Below are positions 53,916-62,113 of a stretch of DNA of 64,000 bases, piece by piece. Position 1 is the stretch's first letter. Every line of letters starts with the position of its first letter. The position numbers and the translations under genes are program-made. Source of the stretch: Olivibacter sp. XZL3 (GTDB lineage Bacteria > Bacteroidota > Bacteroidia > Sphingobacteriales > Sphingobacteriaceae); assembly GCF_004368405.1 (NCBI RefSeq), contig NZ_SBJH01000112.1, positions 21,704-85,703 of the forward strand. Reading direction: 5' to 3'. Below the pieces are notes generated by a model, which saw only the letters and a program-made list of their open reading frames with translations, searched no databases and had not been told where the DNA came from.

Positions 53916-54476
53916 GTGAGTAAAGAGAAAAAACATACACCACCAAACGAGAGAGAGTTACTTGCGGGGATTTTAAAGGGAGAAGCTAGTTCGTTAGAAA
54001 CGTTATATAAGGCGAATTTTCCTATGGTTGTTCGTTTAGTCGTCAATAACGGGGGTGACATTGATGATGCCAAAGACATATTTCAGGAAAGTATCATCAT
54101 TCTTTATAACAACGTATGCAGCGGCACTTTTGAACTTAACAGCAAGCTCAAGACGTATATATACGCTGTGTGTAGAAATCTTTGGCTTAAAAAGCTTACA
54201 AAAAAGGGTATCTATAGTAACATCGATGACCTTGAGGAAAAAATAGCTGTAGAGGATGATATCGAGTCGCATAAGGAGCGGGACAAGCAGTTCATAATGA
54301 TGGAAAACGCACTGGAGAAACTAGGAGAGCCCTGTAAAACGATAATAAAAGATTTTTACATCCACGACTTAACGATGCAGGATATTTGCGAGAAATTCGG
54401 ATACACTAATACTGATAATGCGAAGAATCAAAAGTATAAGTGCCTGCAACGTCTAAAGCGACTTTATTTTGGTTAA
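53916..54476 (+). CDS. ECF-family RNA polymerase sigma factor
   Basis: 186 residues with sigma region 2 (ETLYKANFPMVVRLVVNNGGDIDDAKDIFQESIIILYNN, including TYIYAVCRNLWLKKL) and region 4 (ALEKLGEPCKTIIKDFYIHDLTMQDICEKFGYTNTDNAKNQKYKCLQRLKRL). The start is GTG at 53916, since no ATG precedes region 2. It is followed after 12 bp by the membrane serine protease gene, a position where an anti-sigma factor is normally encoded. Confidence 0.92.
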   Translation: MSKEKKHTPPNERELLAGILKGEASSLETLYKANFPMVVRLVVNNGGDIDDAKDIFQESIIILYNNVCSGTFELNSKLKTYIYAVCRNLWLKKLTKKGIYSNIDDLEEKIAVEDDIESHKERDKQFIMMENALEKLGEPCKTIIKDFYIHDLTMQDICEKFGYTNTDNAKNQKYKCLQRLKRLYFG

Positions 54477-54488
54477 AAACTTACAACA

Positions 54489-55571
54489 ATGAAGATTGAA
54501 CGAGATTTTCTGGAGCAATCAGAAGCTTATTTAAGAGGCGAAATGAATGCCTTGGAAAGAAAAGCTTTCGAGGATTATCTTTTTAATGACGACCAAGCGC
54601 GTAAGAAGTTTGAAGAGCATAAGGTCTTTATTCAGACCGTAAAAAGCTACGGAGCGCGAGTCGATCTGCAGCAGAAGCTGGATGCTGTTCATGCGACTAT
54701 CAACATACAGGAAGTGATGCCGAAGAAGCCGCTTGTGGTTCGTCTGTGGGACAAGTACAAGATAAATTCGTTGGTAGCGGCTTCGGTTGCGCTCATAGCC
54801 GTTTTTACCACCTTGTGGCTTACGGGTTTTTATTCGAAAGATAATACCTCCCAATACATCGCTTTACGCCGCGACATGAATAACATCCGGCAAAATGTGA
54901 AAGCTCAAAACGCCCTGATAAAAGATATTAATAAAGGTAAAAGTGGATTTAGTACGCCAAGCCACTATGGAGCGACCGGCTTTGCGCTTTCTTCCAACGG
55001 ATATGTAATGACTACTTATCACGTTATCAAAGACGCGGATTCGGTTTACCTGCAGAACTATACCGGTAACTCTTATAAAGCGAAGGTAATTTATACCGAT
55101 CCCGGTTACGATATTGCGGTTTTGGAAATTATTGATAAGAGCTTCAAAGAAGCTGGTAATTTGCCATATACCTTTAAACAAAACGCGGCCGATATTGGCG
55201 AGGACGTATACACCATCGGTTTTCCAAGAGAAGAAGCCGTCTATGGAAGAGGTTATCTGAGCAGTAATACCGGATATAGTGGCGATACGATTGCCTATCA
55301 AGTGTCTATTCCAGTGAATCCAGGTAATAGCGGGGGGCCGGTACTAGATAACAGAGGTAACATTATTGGAGTTATTAACAGCAAGCAAACAGAGACTGAC
55401 GGAGCGGCTTTCGCCATCAAGTCCAATTATGTCTTAGAGGCACTGGCGTCTATTCCTGATAGTTTGGACAAGAAGCTTATCCTGAACAAAAAAAATACAC
55501 TGGCAAATCTGAGTCGCACCGAACAGATCAAAAAAGTGCAAGAATATATCTATATGATCAAGGTGTATTAA
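54489..55571 (+). CDS. Membrane trypsin-like serine protease with anti-sigma-like N-terminus
   Basis: 360 residues in three parts. Residues 1-93 form a cytoplasmic region that starts QSEAYLRGEMNALERKAFEDYLFND, a pattern typical of anti-sigma N-termini, though without zinc Cys/His. A single membrane helix follows (LVAASVALIAVFTTLWLTGF). The rest is a trypsin/HtrA-like protease domain with the full triad: His178 (TTYHVI), Asp208 (GYDIAVL) and Ser281 (NPGNSGGP). There is no PDZ domain. Being 12 bp after an ECF sigma gene, it may hold and release that sigma factor under periplasmic stress; this is an inference. Confidence 0.85.
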   Translation: MKIERDFLEQSEAYLRGEMNALERKAFEDYLFNDDQARKKFEEHKVFIQTVKSYGARVDLQQKLDAVHATINIQEVMPKKPLVVRLWDKYKINSLVAASVALIAVFTTLWLTGFYSKDNTSQYIALRRDMNNIRQNVKAQNALIKDINKGKSGFSTPSHYGATGFALSSNGYVMTTYHVIKDADSVYLQNYTGNSYKAKVIYTDPGYDIAVLEIIDKSFKEAGNLPYTFKQNAADIGEDVYTIGFPREEAVYGRGYLSSNTGYSGDTIAYQVSIPVNPGNSGGPVLDNRGNIIGVINSKQTETDGAAFAIKSNYVLEALASIPDSLDKKLILNKKNTLANLSRTEQIKKVQEYIYMIKVY

Positions 55572-55591
55572 GGTCTTGTTTTAATCAAGCT

Positions 55592-55625
55592 AATGGCTCC
55601 GCTTAATAATAAAGTCGGAGCCATT
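55592..55625 (+). terminator. Terminator after the sigma/protease operon
   Basis: AATGGCTCCG (55592-55601) pairs perfectly with CGGAGCCATT (55616-55625). The following tract is short (TTCGTT), so termination may be moderate. Confidence 0.65.
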
Positions 55626-55657
55626 TTCGTTATATTTGGAACCTAGATCAGAACCAA

Positions 55658-56422
55658 ATGAGCCAAGACTTTCGAAATATCGACCGCTTTAACCTTCGTG
55701 CAAATAATTATGACAAATACCGTCCCAGCTATCCGCAAGCTTTACTGGACTTTATGTTCGAGCATAATTCATTGAACGAAAAAAGTGTCGTTGTCGAACT
55801 CGGCGCAGGCACGGGTATCTTAACCCAGGAACTGGCGAAGTGGCCTTGTAAAGTCATCGCTATTGAGCCAAATAATGAAATGCGGGAAAGGGCGAGTAAA
55901 GCACTTAGTCAGTATGCGAATTGCGTGATTACAAGTACCACAGCTGAACATACCGGCTTGATGGATAGAAGCGCCGATATGATAGTTTGTGCACAATCCT
56001 TTCATTGGTTCGATCTCACGGAAGCAAAAAGAGAGTTCAAGAGGATATTGACAAACAAGGGAAAAGCGGCCATTATTTGGAATATTCGGAGTGCCGAAAC
56101 GCCCTTCGAAAAAGCGTATGAGCATTTTATACGTGACTTTTCTATCGATTATGCTGAAGTCAAAAAGAGGGAATCACGAGGCAATAATCTGGCCGATTTT
56201 TTTAAGCGCCATAGCCTAGAGGAACATTGGTTTAGCTACGACACCCAGCTGACCTTCAAACAGCTATTGGGCAGGACACTATCCTACTCCTATATGCCGA
56301 ACGAGGATCATGAATCAGCGATACGCATGAAGGCTGCACTGAAAGCGCTGTTTGACCAGTATTCCAACAACGGAATAATAAGCCTCTCCTATAAAACAAA
56401 GCTGTTTATGGGAATGATGTGA
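55658..56422 (+). CDS. Class I SAM-dependent methyltransferase
   Basis: 254 residues. The SAM-binding segment VVELGAGTGILTQELAKWPCKVIAIEPNNEMRERA is clear, followed by MIVCAQSFHWFDLTEAKREFKRIL, the pattern of the methyltransferase-11 group (trans-aconitate/ubiquinone-type). The C-terminal half is divergent. The substrate cannot be named; small metabolites are typical of the subgroup. It stands alone between two terminated units. Confidence 0.88.
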   Translation: MSQDFRNIDRFNLRANNYDKYRPSYPQALLDFMFEHNSLNEKSVVVELGAGTGILTQELAKWPCKVIAIEPNNEMRERASKALSQYANCVITSTTAEHTGLMDRSADMIVCAQSFHWFDLTEAKREFKRILTNKGKAAIIWNIRSAETPFEKAYEHFIRDFSIDYAEVKKRESRGNNLADFFKRHSLEEHWFSYDTQLTFKQLLGRTLSYSYMPNEDHESAIRMKAALKALFDQYSNNGIISLSYKTKLFMGMM

Positions 56423-56484
56423 GCTATCTATCAAAAACGTTACAAAGTTGCGTTTTAACAATTCGCTGTTTTCACAATTTTCTC

Positions 56485-56492
56485 TAAGTTTG
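56485..56492 (+). promoter_or_regulatory. -7 promoter element for the S41 protease gene
   Basis: TAAGTTTG is an exact TAnnTTTG match 29 bp before the ATG at 56522. It overlaps the alternative GTG start at 56492, which therefore is unlikely to be used. Confidence 0.45.
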
Positions 56493-56521
56493 TGATACTA
56501 TTAATCAATACTAAAAATCAC

Positions 56522-59500
56522 ATGAAGAAACGTTTAATCAATCTAAAGTTTTTACTCGGCCTACTTCTGCTCTTAAGTCAATCATACCGAAGCTTGGCGC
56601 AAGACGAAGCATTATGGCTTCGTTACCCTGCCATTTCACCCGATGGAAAAACTATTGTTTTCGGTTATCAGGGAAATTTGTATAGCGTAAGCGCCAACGG
56701 AGGCGTAGCTAAGGCTTTAACAGTAGGCAATTCGCACAGCATGATGCCTGTATGGAGCCGCGACGGTCAATTTATCGCCTTTGCTAACGATCGCAACGGC
56801 AACTTTGATGTTTATATAATGCCGGCCAGTGGTGGAAAGTCAACACGCTTAACATACAATAGCGCCAATGACTTTCCTTATGACTTCAATCCGGATAATT
56901 CCGAAGTTATATTCGGAAGTTCGCGACAAGCACCTGCCGAGAGCGCGCGTTTCCCAAGTTTGCGTCTATTTCAGAACCTCTATCGGGTTAACGTAAAAGG
57001 GGGGCGAGCGATCCTCGTTAGTGCAGCAGGAGTTGAAAATGCGCATTTTAATAAAGATGGCAGTTTACTTATTTTTCAAGACAGGAAGGGATACGAAGAT
57101 CCGTGGAGAAAACATCATACGTCCTCAGTAACGCGTGATATCTGGCTTTATAATTTGAAAACAAACAGCTATGAGCCATTAACAAATGAAGAAATTGAAC
57201 ATCGTGAGCCCGTTTTTAGTAACGACGGCCAATTTGTTTATTATCTAAATGAAAAGGATGGAACTTTAAATCTTTACAAAAAGGGAGTTAGGGTGCGCAT
57301 TGCTGATCAGCAGTTAACACGTTTTACGAAAAATCCTGTACGCCATTTAAGTATTGCAAACGATAATACACTCGCTTTTACGCAGGATGGATCCATTTAT
57401 ACATTGAAAGAAGGGGAGGAGCCTAGAAAACTGACAGTTAGCATTCCTATTGACAATGGAGATGCTGAATCGAATAACCTACTGTTAAACGGCCAAATCA
57501 GTCAATTTGAGTTAAGTCCGGATGGAAAGCAAATCGCTTATGTCAGCCGGGGAGAGATCTTTGTTACCAGTGTTGAAGGCAATTTTACCAAACGGATTAC
57601 AAACACGCCAGATCAAGAGCGTATGGTAAAATGGTCGCCTGACGGAAAGACACTTATTTATGCTGCTGAACGAGGGAAAAACGGTTGGGGCATCTACCAG
57701 AGTGCTATCGTGAACAATGACGAGCCTTATTTCTTTAATGCGACAGTATTAAAAGAGGAGCCGGTTATCGTCGGAACCACAAATAATTTTCTTCCAAAGT
57801 TTTCGCCCGACGGAAAGTCGATCGCTTATATAGAGGAAAGAAACATTTTAAAGGTCTATAACATAAATACGAAGAAGACTGTCACCTTGCTTCCGGCAGG
57901 CCACAACCATTCATACGCTGATGGCGACTGGGGGTTTGAGTGGAGTCCTGACAGCAAATGGCTGTTGGTAGACGACCAAAGAGGATACTTTTTTAATTCC
58001 AATGCAGCGCTTATAAAAGCAGACGGAACGGGCGAGATTAAACATCCATTATTAACCGGCTTTGGTGAGGAAGGAGCCCGTTGGCAAATGGAAGGAAAAA
58101 TGCTTACTTGGCTAAGCAATCGATATGGCAGAAAATCCTTGGCCTTACAAGGCAGCCGAGAACTCGATGTGTTCGGTGTTTTCTTTAATCAGGAGGACTA
58201 TGACCGATTCAAATTAACTAAAGATGAGCTTGATTTACTGAAGGAGCAGGAAGACAAATCAAAAAAGGAAGAAGCAACAAAGGATGGTAAACAAGAAGCT
58301 AAAAAGGACAAGAAAGCTCCGAAAGAGGAGGATGAGAAGACGATAAAGATTAATCTTGAGAATTTGCGCGACCGCGAAGTGCGTTTGACAATTAACAGTT
58401 CATCCATCAGTGATTATGCACTAACCAAAGACGGAAGCAAACTCGTCTATTTGGCATCGTTCGAGAAGGGCTATGACCTATGGTTAACGGAGCCGAGAAC
58501 TAACCAGACTAAAATTCTAGCTAAATTATCAGGTTCTCCGAGTGGTATAGAAATGAGTAAAGATGAAAAGAGCTTATTTGTAGTAAATCGCGGAAGCTTG
58601 GTGAAAGTCGACGCAGCCAGCGGAAAGATTTCGCCGGTAAACACGCAAACGGAACTTGAACTAAACGCGGCTGCAGAGCGGGAGTACATTTTTAATCATG
58701 CATGGCTTCAAGTGAAAAAGAAGTTCTATGACCCGCAATTACACGGGATAGATTGGGACGGCTATTACCAAACATACGCTAAGTTCTTGCCTCACATAAA
58801 TAACAATTTTGATTTCCAAGAACTTTTGAGCGAATTGTTAGGAGAACTGAATGCTTCTCATACCGGCGGGCGCTACTCTCCCCGTTATAACAACCCCGAC
58901 GTAACGGCATCACTTGGCTTGCTCTATGATGAGACTTACACGGGTAAGGGATTGAAAGTCGCCGATGTCATTCCCGGAGGGCCGGTGGCAAACGCCAAGT
59001 CGAAAATTAAAAAAGGAACCGTTATACTCGAAATAGACGGCAATGTCATCGATGATACTATTGATTGGGCCAAGTTTTTAAACCGCAAAGTGGGCAAATA
59101 CGTAAGTATTCACGGCAAGAATGATGCAGGCGGTACCTTTAACGAAACCATTAAGCCTATTAGCCTGGCGGAAGAAGCTCCACTCATGTACAAGCGCTGG
59201 GTTGCTGGCAGAAAAGCGTACGTTGACAAGATTAGCGACGGTAAAATAGGCTATGTGCATGTAGAGGGAATGAATGATGCAAGCTTCAGAGAGGTCTATG
59301 ATCGAGTGATGGGCGAGAACTCAGACAAAGAAGCACTTATAGTAGATACGCGCTTTAATGGTGGCGGATGGTTACATGACGACCTGAACACCTTTTTAAG
59401 CGGTAAGGAATACTTGAAGTTTTCTCCTCAAGGAAACGTTTTAAAAGGCGGTGAACCGAGAGCTCGTTGGAGCAAACCTAGCGCAGTGGTAATGAGCGAA

Positions 59501-59788
59501 GGGAATTACAGCGACGCCTTTATATTTCCTTATATATACAAACAAAATGGACTGGGTAAGCTGATCGGCATGCCGGTTCCAGGTACAGGAACGGCTGTTT
59601 GGTGGGAAACCCAGATAGATCCAACGCTTATTTTCGGTATACCGATGATTGCTACGATCGGAAAAGAGAATCGTCCTACTGAAAACTTGCAAGTTGAGCC
59701 GGACATTAAAGTGCCGCTTCCTTATGAAGCCTTTCTCCGGGGAGCGGATCCTCAACTGGAAAGGGCTGTAAAGGAACTACTTCAGTAA
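56522..59788 (+). CDS. Tricorn-like S41 peptidase
   Basis: 1088 residues with a signal peptide ending at SLAQ. It contains two beta-propeller regions with repeated SPDGK motifs (about residues 30-570), a Lys/Glu-rich linker (about 579-607), a helical C1 domain, a PDZ-like domain (about 770-860) and the S41 protease core with the nucleophile Ser997 in GNYSDAFIFPYIY. This is the architecture of Tricorn, but with a signal peptide it is exported. Expected role: breakdown of peptides in the periplasm. The ATG at 56522 is chosen because the promoter element covers the upstream GTG. Confidence 0.92.
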   Translation: MKKRLINLKFLLGLLLLLSQSYRSLAQDEALWLRYPAISPDGKTIVFGYQGNLYSVSANGGVAKALTVGNSHSMMPVWSRDGQFIAFANDRNGNFDVYIMPASGGKSTRLTYNSANDFPYDFNPDNSEVIFGSSRQAPAESARFPSLRLFQNLYRVNVKGGRAILVSAAGVENAHFNKDGSLLIFQDRKGYEDPWRKHHTSSVTRDIWLYNLKTNSYEPLTNEEIEHREPVFSNDGQFVYYLNEKDGTLNLYKKGVRVRIADQQLTRFTKNPVRHLSIANDNTLAFTQDGSIYTLKEGEEPRKLTVSIPIDNGDAESNNLLLNGQISQFELSPDGKQIAYVSRGEIFVTSVEGNFTKRITNTPDQERMVKWSPDGKTLIYAAERGKNGWGIYQSAIVNNDEPYFFNATVLKEEPVIVGTTNNFLPKFSPDGKSIAYIEERNILKVYNINTKKTVTLLPAGHNHSYADGDWGFEWSPDSKWLLVDDQRGYFFNSNAALIKADGTGEIKHPLLTGFGEEGARWQMEGKMLTWLSNRYGRKSLALQGSRELDVFGVFFNQEDYDRFKLTKDELDLLKEQEDKSKKEEATKDGKQEAKKDKKAPKEEDEKTIKINLENLRDREVRLTINSSSISDYALTKDGSKLVYLASFEKGYDLWLTEPRTNQTKILAKLSGSPSGIEMSKDEKSLFVVNRGSLVKVDAASGKISPVNTQTELELNAAAEREYIFNHAWLQVKKKFYDPQLHGIDWDGYYQTYAKFLPHINNNFDFQELLSELLGELNASHTGGRYSPRYNNPDVTASLGLLYDETYTGKGLKVADVIPGGPVANAKSKIKKGTVILEIDGNVIDDTIDWAKFLNRKVGKYVSIHGKNDAGGTFNETIKPISLAEEAPLMYKRWVAGRKAYVDKISDGKIGYVHVEGMNDASFREVYDRVMGENSDKEALIVDTRFNGGGWLHDDLNTFLSGKEYLKFSPQGNVLKGGEPRARWSKPSAVVMSEGNYSDAFIFPYIYKQNGLGKLIGMPVPGTGTAVWWETQIDPTLIFGIPMIATIGKENRPTENLQVEPDIKVPLPYEAFLRGADPQLERAVKELLQ

Positions 59789-59813
59789 CCTTATTTTTTC
59801 CTTAACTTAACAA

Positions 59814-59857
59814 AATATAAGACTTCCAACGGATTACTTCGGGAAGTCTTATATTTA
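59814..59857 (+). terminator. Terminator of the Tricorn-like gene
   Basis: A perfect 14-bp stem (59814-59827 with 59842-59855) and T-rich tail, 26 bp after the stop codon and just before the amidohydrolase gene. Confidence 0.75.
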
Positions 59858-59877
59858 TCTCACATTTATCGCGACTT

Positions 59878-61521
59878 ATGAAATCACTTATATCTTTTTT
59901 AGCAGGCTTTTTCATGCTGAGCTCTTTTTTGTCATGCAAAAACAAGGAGTCGGTAGACCTTATCGTTCACAATGGCGTAATCTATACGGTAGACAGCGCG
60001 TTGTCAGTACAAGAGGCCTTTGCCGTTAAAAATGGGAAATTCCATGACATCGGAACAAGTGAAGACATTTTAAATAAATATACGAGTGAACACATTGTAA
60101 ACGCTGCAGGTGAAGCCATATATCCGGGATTTTATGACGCTCATTGCCATTTCTTTGGCTTGGCCCAGGGCATGCACCAGGTCGACTTGGTAGGCGCAGC
60201 GTCAATGAAAGAGGTGATTCAAAGAATACAAGCCTTTCGGGCTAAGTTTCCAAATGATGCTTGGATTATTGGTCGTGGGTGGGACCAAAATCTGTGGGCA
60301 GATAAGAGCTTTCCCAATAACGATGAATTGAATGCCGCGTTCCCTGATGTACCCGTCTATTTAAGTAGAATTGACGGACATGCGGCCTTGGTTAATCAAA
60401 CCGCATTTGATTTGGCACATATCGATATGGGCAAGCAGCCGGAGGGCGGATTGATAGTTCACAAAGGGAACAGACCAACGGGCGTTCTTGTAGACAACGC
60501 AATGGATTTAGTACAACAGGAGATACCCGCCCCATCTGATTCGCAATTGACTAATCTATTACAGGAAGCGGAAAAGGCATGCTTTTCTGTGGGCTTAACC
60601 AGTCTGGCAGATGCTGGTTTATCAAGAAAGAGAATAGACTTACTGAAAGAACTATATAAAGAAAAAAAGCTGAGAATAGGGGAGTACGCCATGGCTATGC
60701 TGGATACGGCTGATTTTGAACAAATATTAAAAGAAGGGATCTTTGAACAGGGTCAGTTAACCATGCGTTCCTTTAAGATTATAGCAGACGGTGCCTTAGG
60801 ATCGAGGGGAGCTTGCTTGCTTCACCCGTACGAGGACGCGCCGACGCAAGGCTTTCTACTCCAAAAGCCGGCAGTATTGGATGCCGTAATAGGTAGAATA
60901 GCGAAGAGTGATTTCCAAGTAAATGTACACGCAATCGGTGATTCTACTAATCGCTTCATTCTTCACGTCTTCAACAAGCACTTAGGAAATAATAGTAGCA
61001 AGAGATGGCGCGTTGAGCACGCACAAATTGTGCAACCAGAGGATTATTCGTTGTTTACTTCGGCTAATATCATCCCTTCGGTGCAACCAAGCCATGCTAC
61101 GTCCGACATGAATTGGGCGAAAGACCGATTGGGCCGGGAAAGGCTTCCGTATGCATACGCCTATAAAAGATTACTTCAAGCTGCAGGGATGGTGGCTTTA
61201 GGAAGCGATTTTCCCGTCGAAGACATCAATCCACTTTATCAATTTCATGCTGCAGTGGCGCGTACAGATAAAGGAGGTCAGCCAACAGGTGGATTTCAGG
61301 TCGAGAATGCGTTGACTAGGGAAGAGGCTCTGCAGGGCTTAACAAATTGGGCGGCCTACGCATGTTTTCAGGAAGAGACAAAGGGAAGTATCACAAAGGG
61401 AAAGCAAGCGGATTTTGTCCGTTTGGAGAAAGATATTATGCAAATTCCACTACACGAAATACGAAGCACTAAAGTCAAACAAACTTGGGTAGCCGGAGAA
61501 AAGGTATATCAGAATAAGTAA
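59878..61521 (+). CDS. YtcJ-like amidohydrolase (amidohydrolase 3 family), lipoprotein
   Basis: 547 residues with lipobox SSFLSC (Cys20), so membrane-attached or surface-exposed. The metal-binding DAHCHFFG motif is at about residue 87, and INVHAIGDSTN-like (VNVHAIGDSTN), RVEHAQI and GSDFPVED supply further ligands. The family hydrolyses amides or related bonds in aromatic and cyclic compounds (as in NfdA); the substrate here is unknown. It has its own terminator at 61536. Confidence 0.9.
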   Translation: MKSLISFLAGFFMLSSFLSCKNKESVDLIVHNGVIYTVDSALSVQEAFAVKNGKFHDIGTSEDILNKYTSEHIVNAAGEAIYPGFYDAHCHFFGLAQGMHQVDLVGAASMKEVIQRIQAFRAKFPNDAWIIGRGWDQNLWADKSFPNNDELNAAFPDVPVYLSRIDGHAALVNQTAFDLAHIDMGKQPEGGLIVHKGNRPTGVLVDNAMDLVQQEIPAPSDSQLTNLLQEAEKACFSVGLTSLADAGLSRKRIDLLKELYKEKKLRIGEYAMAMLDTADFEQILKEGIFEQGQLTMRSFKIIADGALGSRGACLLHPYEDAPTQGFLLQKPAVLDAVIGRIAKSDFQVNVHAIGDSTNRFILHVFNKHLGNNSSKRWRVEHAQIVQPEDYSLFTSANIIPSVQPSHATSDMNWAKDRLGRERLPYAYAYKRLLQAAGMVALGSDFPVEDINPLYQFHAAVARTDKGGQPTGGFQVENALTREEALQGLTNWAAYACFQEETKGSITKGKQADFVRLEKDIMQIPLHEIRSTKVKQTWVAGEKVYQNK

Positions 61522-61535
61522 GCGTGCTATAACAC

Positions 61536-61562
61536 AAAAGCCCCACTTCGGTGAGGCTTTTT
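61536..61562. terminator. Bidirectional terminator of the amidohydrolase and tRNA-Lys genes
   Basis: AAAAGCCCCAC (61536-61546) pairs with GTGAGGCTTTT (61551-61561) with one mismatch and a TTCG loop. T-rich tails lie on both strands, so it can end both converging transcripts. Confidence 0.8.
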
Positions 61563-61563
61563 G

Positions 61564-61636
61564 TGATCCCGCTGGGATTCGAACCCAGGACCCATACATT
61601 AAAAGTGTATTGCTCTACCAGCTGAGCTACGGAATC
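61564..61636 (-). tRNA. tRNA-Lys (anticodon TTT)
   Basis: Read on the minus strand, the acceptor stem GATTCCG pairs with CGGGATC. The D arm is GCTCAGCTGGTAGAGC, the anticodon loop CTTTTAA gives TTT (plus positions 61601-61603), and the T arm is CTGGGTTCGAATCCCAG. The discriminator is A and CCA is not encoded. Confidence 0.97.
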
Positions 61637-61721
61637 TCTTAATATTTAACACTTTAGAATTAAATATTATCAACTTTTATTTTTCAGAATTTTATTTCTT
61701 TTTCTGAACTGTTGGCGGGTG

Positions 61722-61753
61722 CAAAGGTATGTTTTTTAGGTATACACACCAAA
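61722..61753 (-). promoter_or_regulatory. Promoter of tRNA-Lys
   Basis: On the minus strand: TTTG (61750-61753), 20 nt, TACCTTTG (61722-61729). The match and spacing are ideal. The precursor would carry about 80 nt of leader before the tRNA. Confidence 0.6.
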
Positions 61754-61906
61754 TTTAAAATTAAAAAAAATGCCTTTACACTTATTATCAGTTTGTTATT
61801 TTATTATAAGTGGCCGATGCAGCTTTATAGATAGCTAAAATTCTCTCCAAGGAACTGGTAATCCTTGGACATTGATAGAAAGTCTATTGGAATATTAGCC
61901 AGACGA

Positions 61907-62002
61907 ATGTCCAAGAAGCATCATATATCCTATAAGGATGAGGACTACGCTGTGCTGATTTTCAATACGGGCGTCCTATGTCCACCTGTTAAGCTAAGCT
62001 AA
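61907..62002 (+). CDS. Possible 31-residue small protein
   Basis: An ATG opens a 31-codon frame whose product begins MSKKHHISYKDEDYAVLIF and contains a CPP motif near its end; a stop codon lies in frame shortly upstream. The composition looks protein-like. Its start lies in the right arm of the 61864/61906 hairpin, which would hide the start codon. It could be a real small gene, a leader peptide or a gene remnant. Confidence 0.25.
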   Translation: MSKKHHISYKDEDYAVLIFNTGVLCPPVKLS

Positions 62003-62113
62003 CCTTACATTAGTATTACAAACGGTTGGTGTTCCTTGTGTGTTATTTAGGTTAAACGAACAACAGGTAACAACCTTTAAAATGTGCTATCCATATTGGT
62101 GGCGTTTTAAATT

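Larger units (their letters stand above)
61637..62113. other. Structured intergenic region before the aldehyde dehydrogenase
   Basis: No clear gene. Two hairpins share one arm and so exclude each other: CCAAGG (61847-61852) with CCTTGG (61863-61868), and CTTGGACATT (61864-61873) with AATGTCCAAG (61906-61915). A small hairpin ATCCT-ATA-AGGAT follows at 61927-61939. A 31-codon frame opens inside it at 61907. This layout is what one expects of a leader RNA, but I know no family that matches. The tRNA-Lys promoter lies at the left end on the minus strand. Confidence 0.45.

Noticed and set aside
54864..55301. 145-codon frame antisense to the serine protease domain
   Set aside because: The sense strand encodes the complete catalytic triad; the antisense frame has no motif and no promoter.
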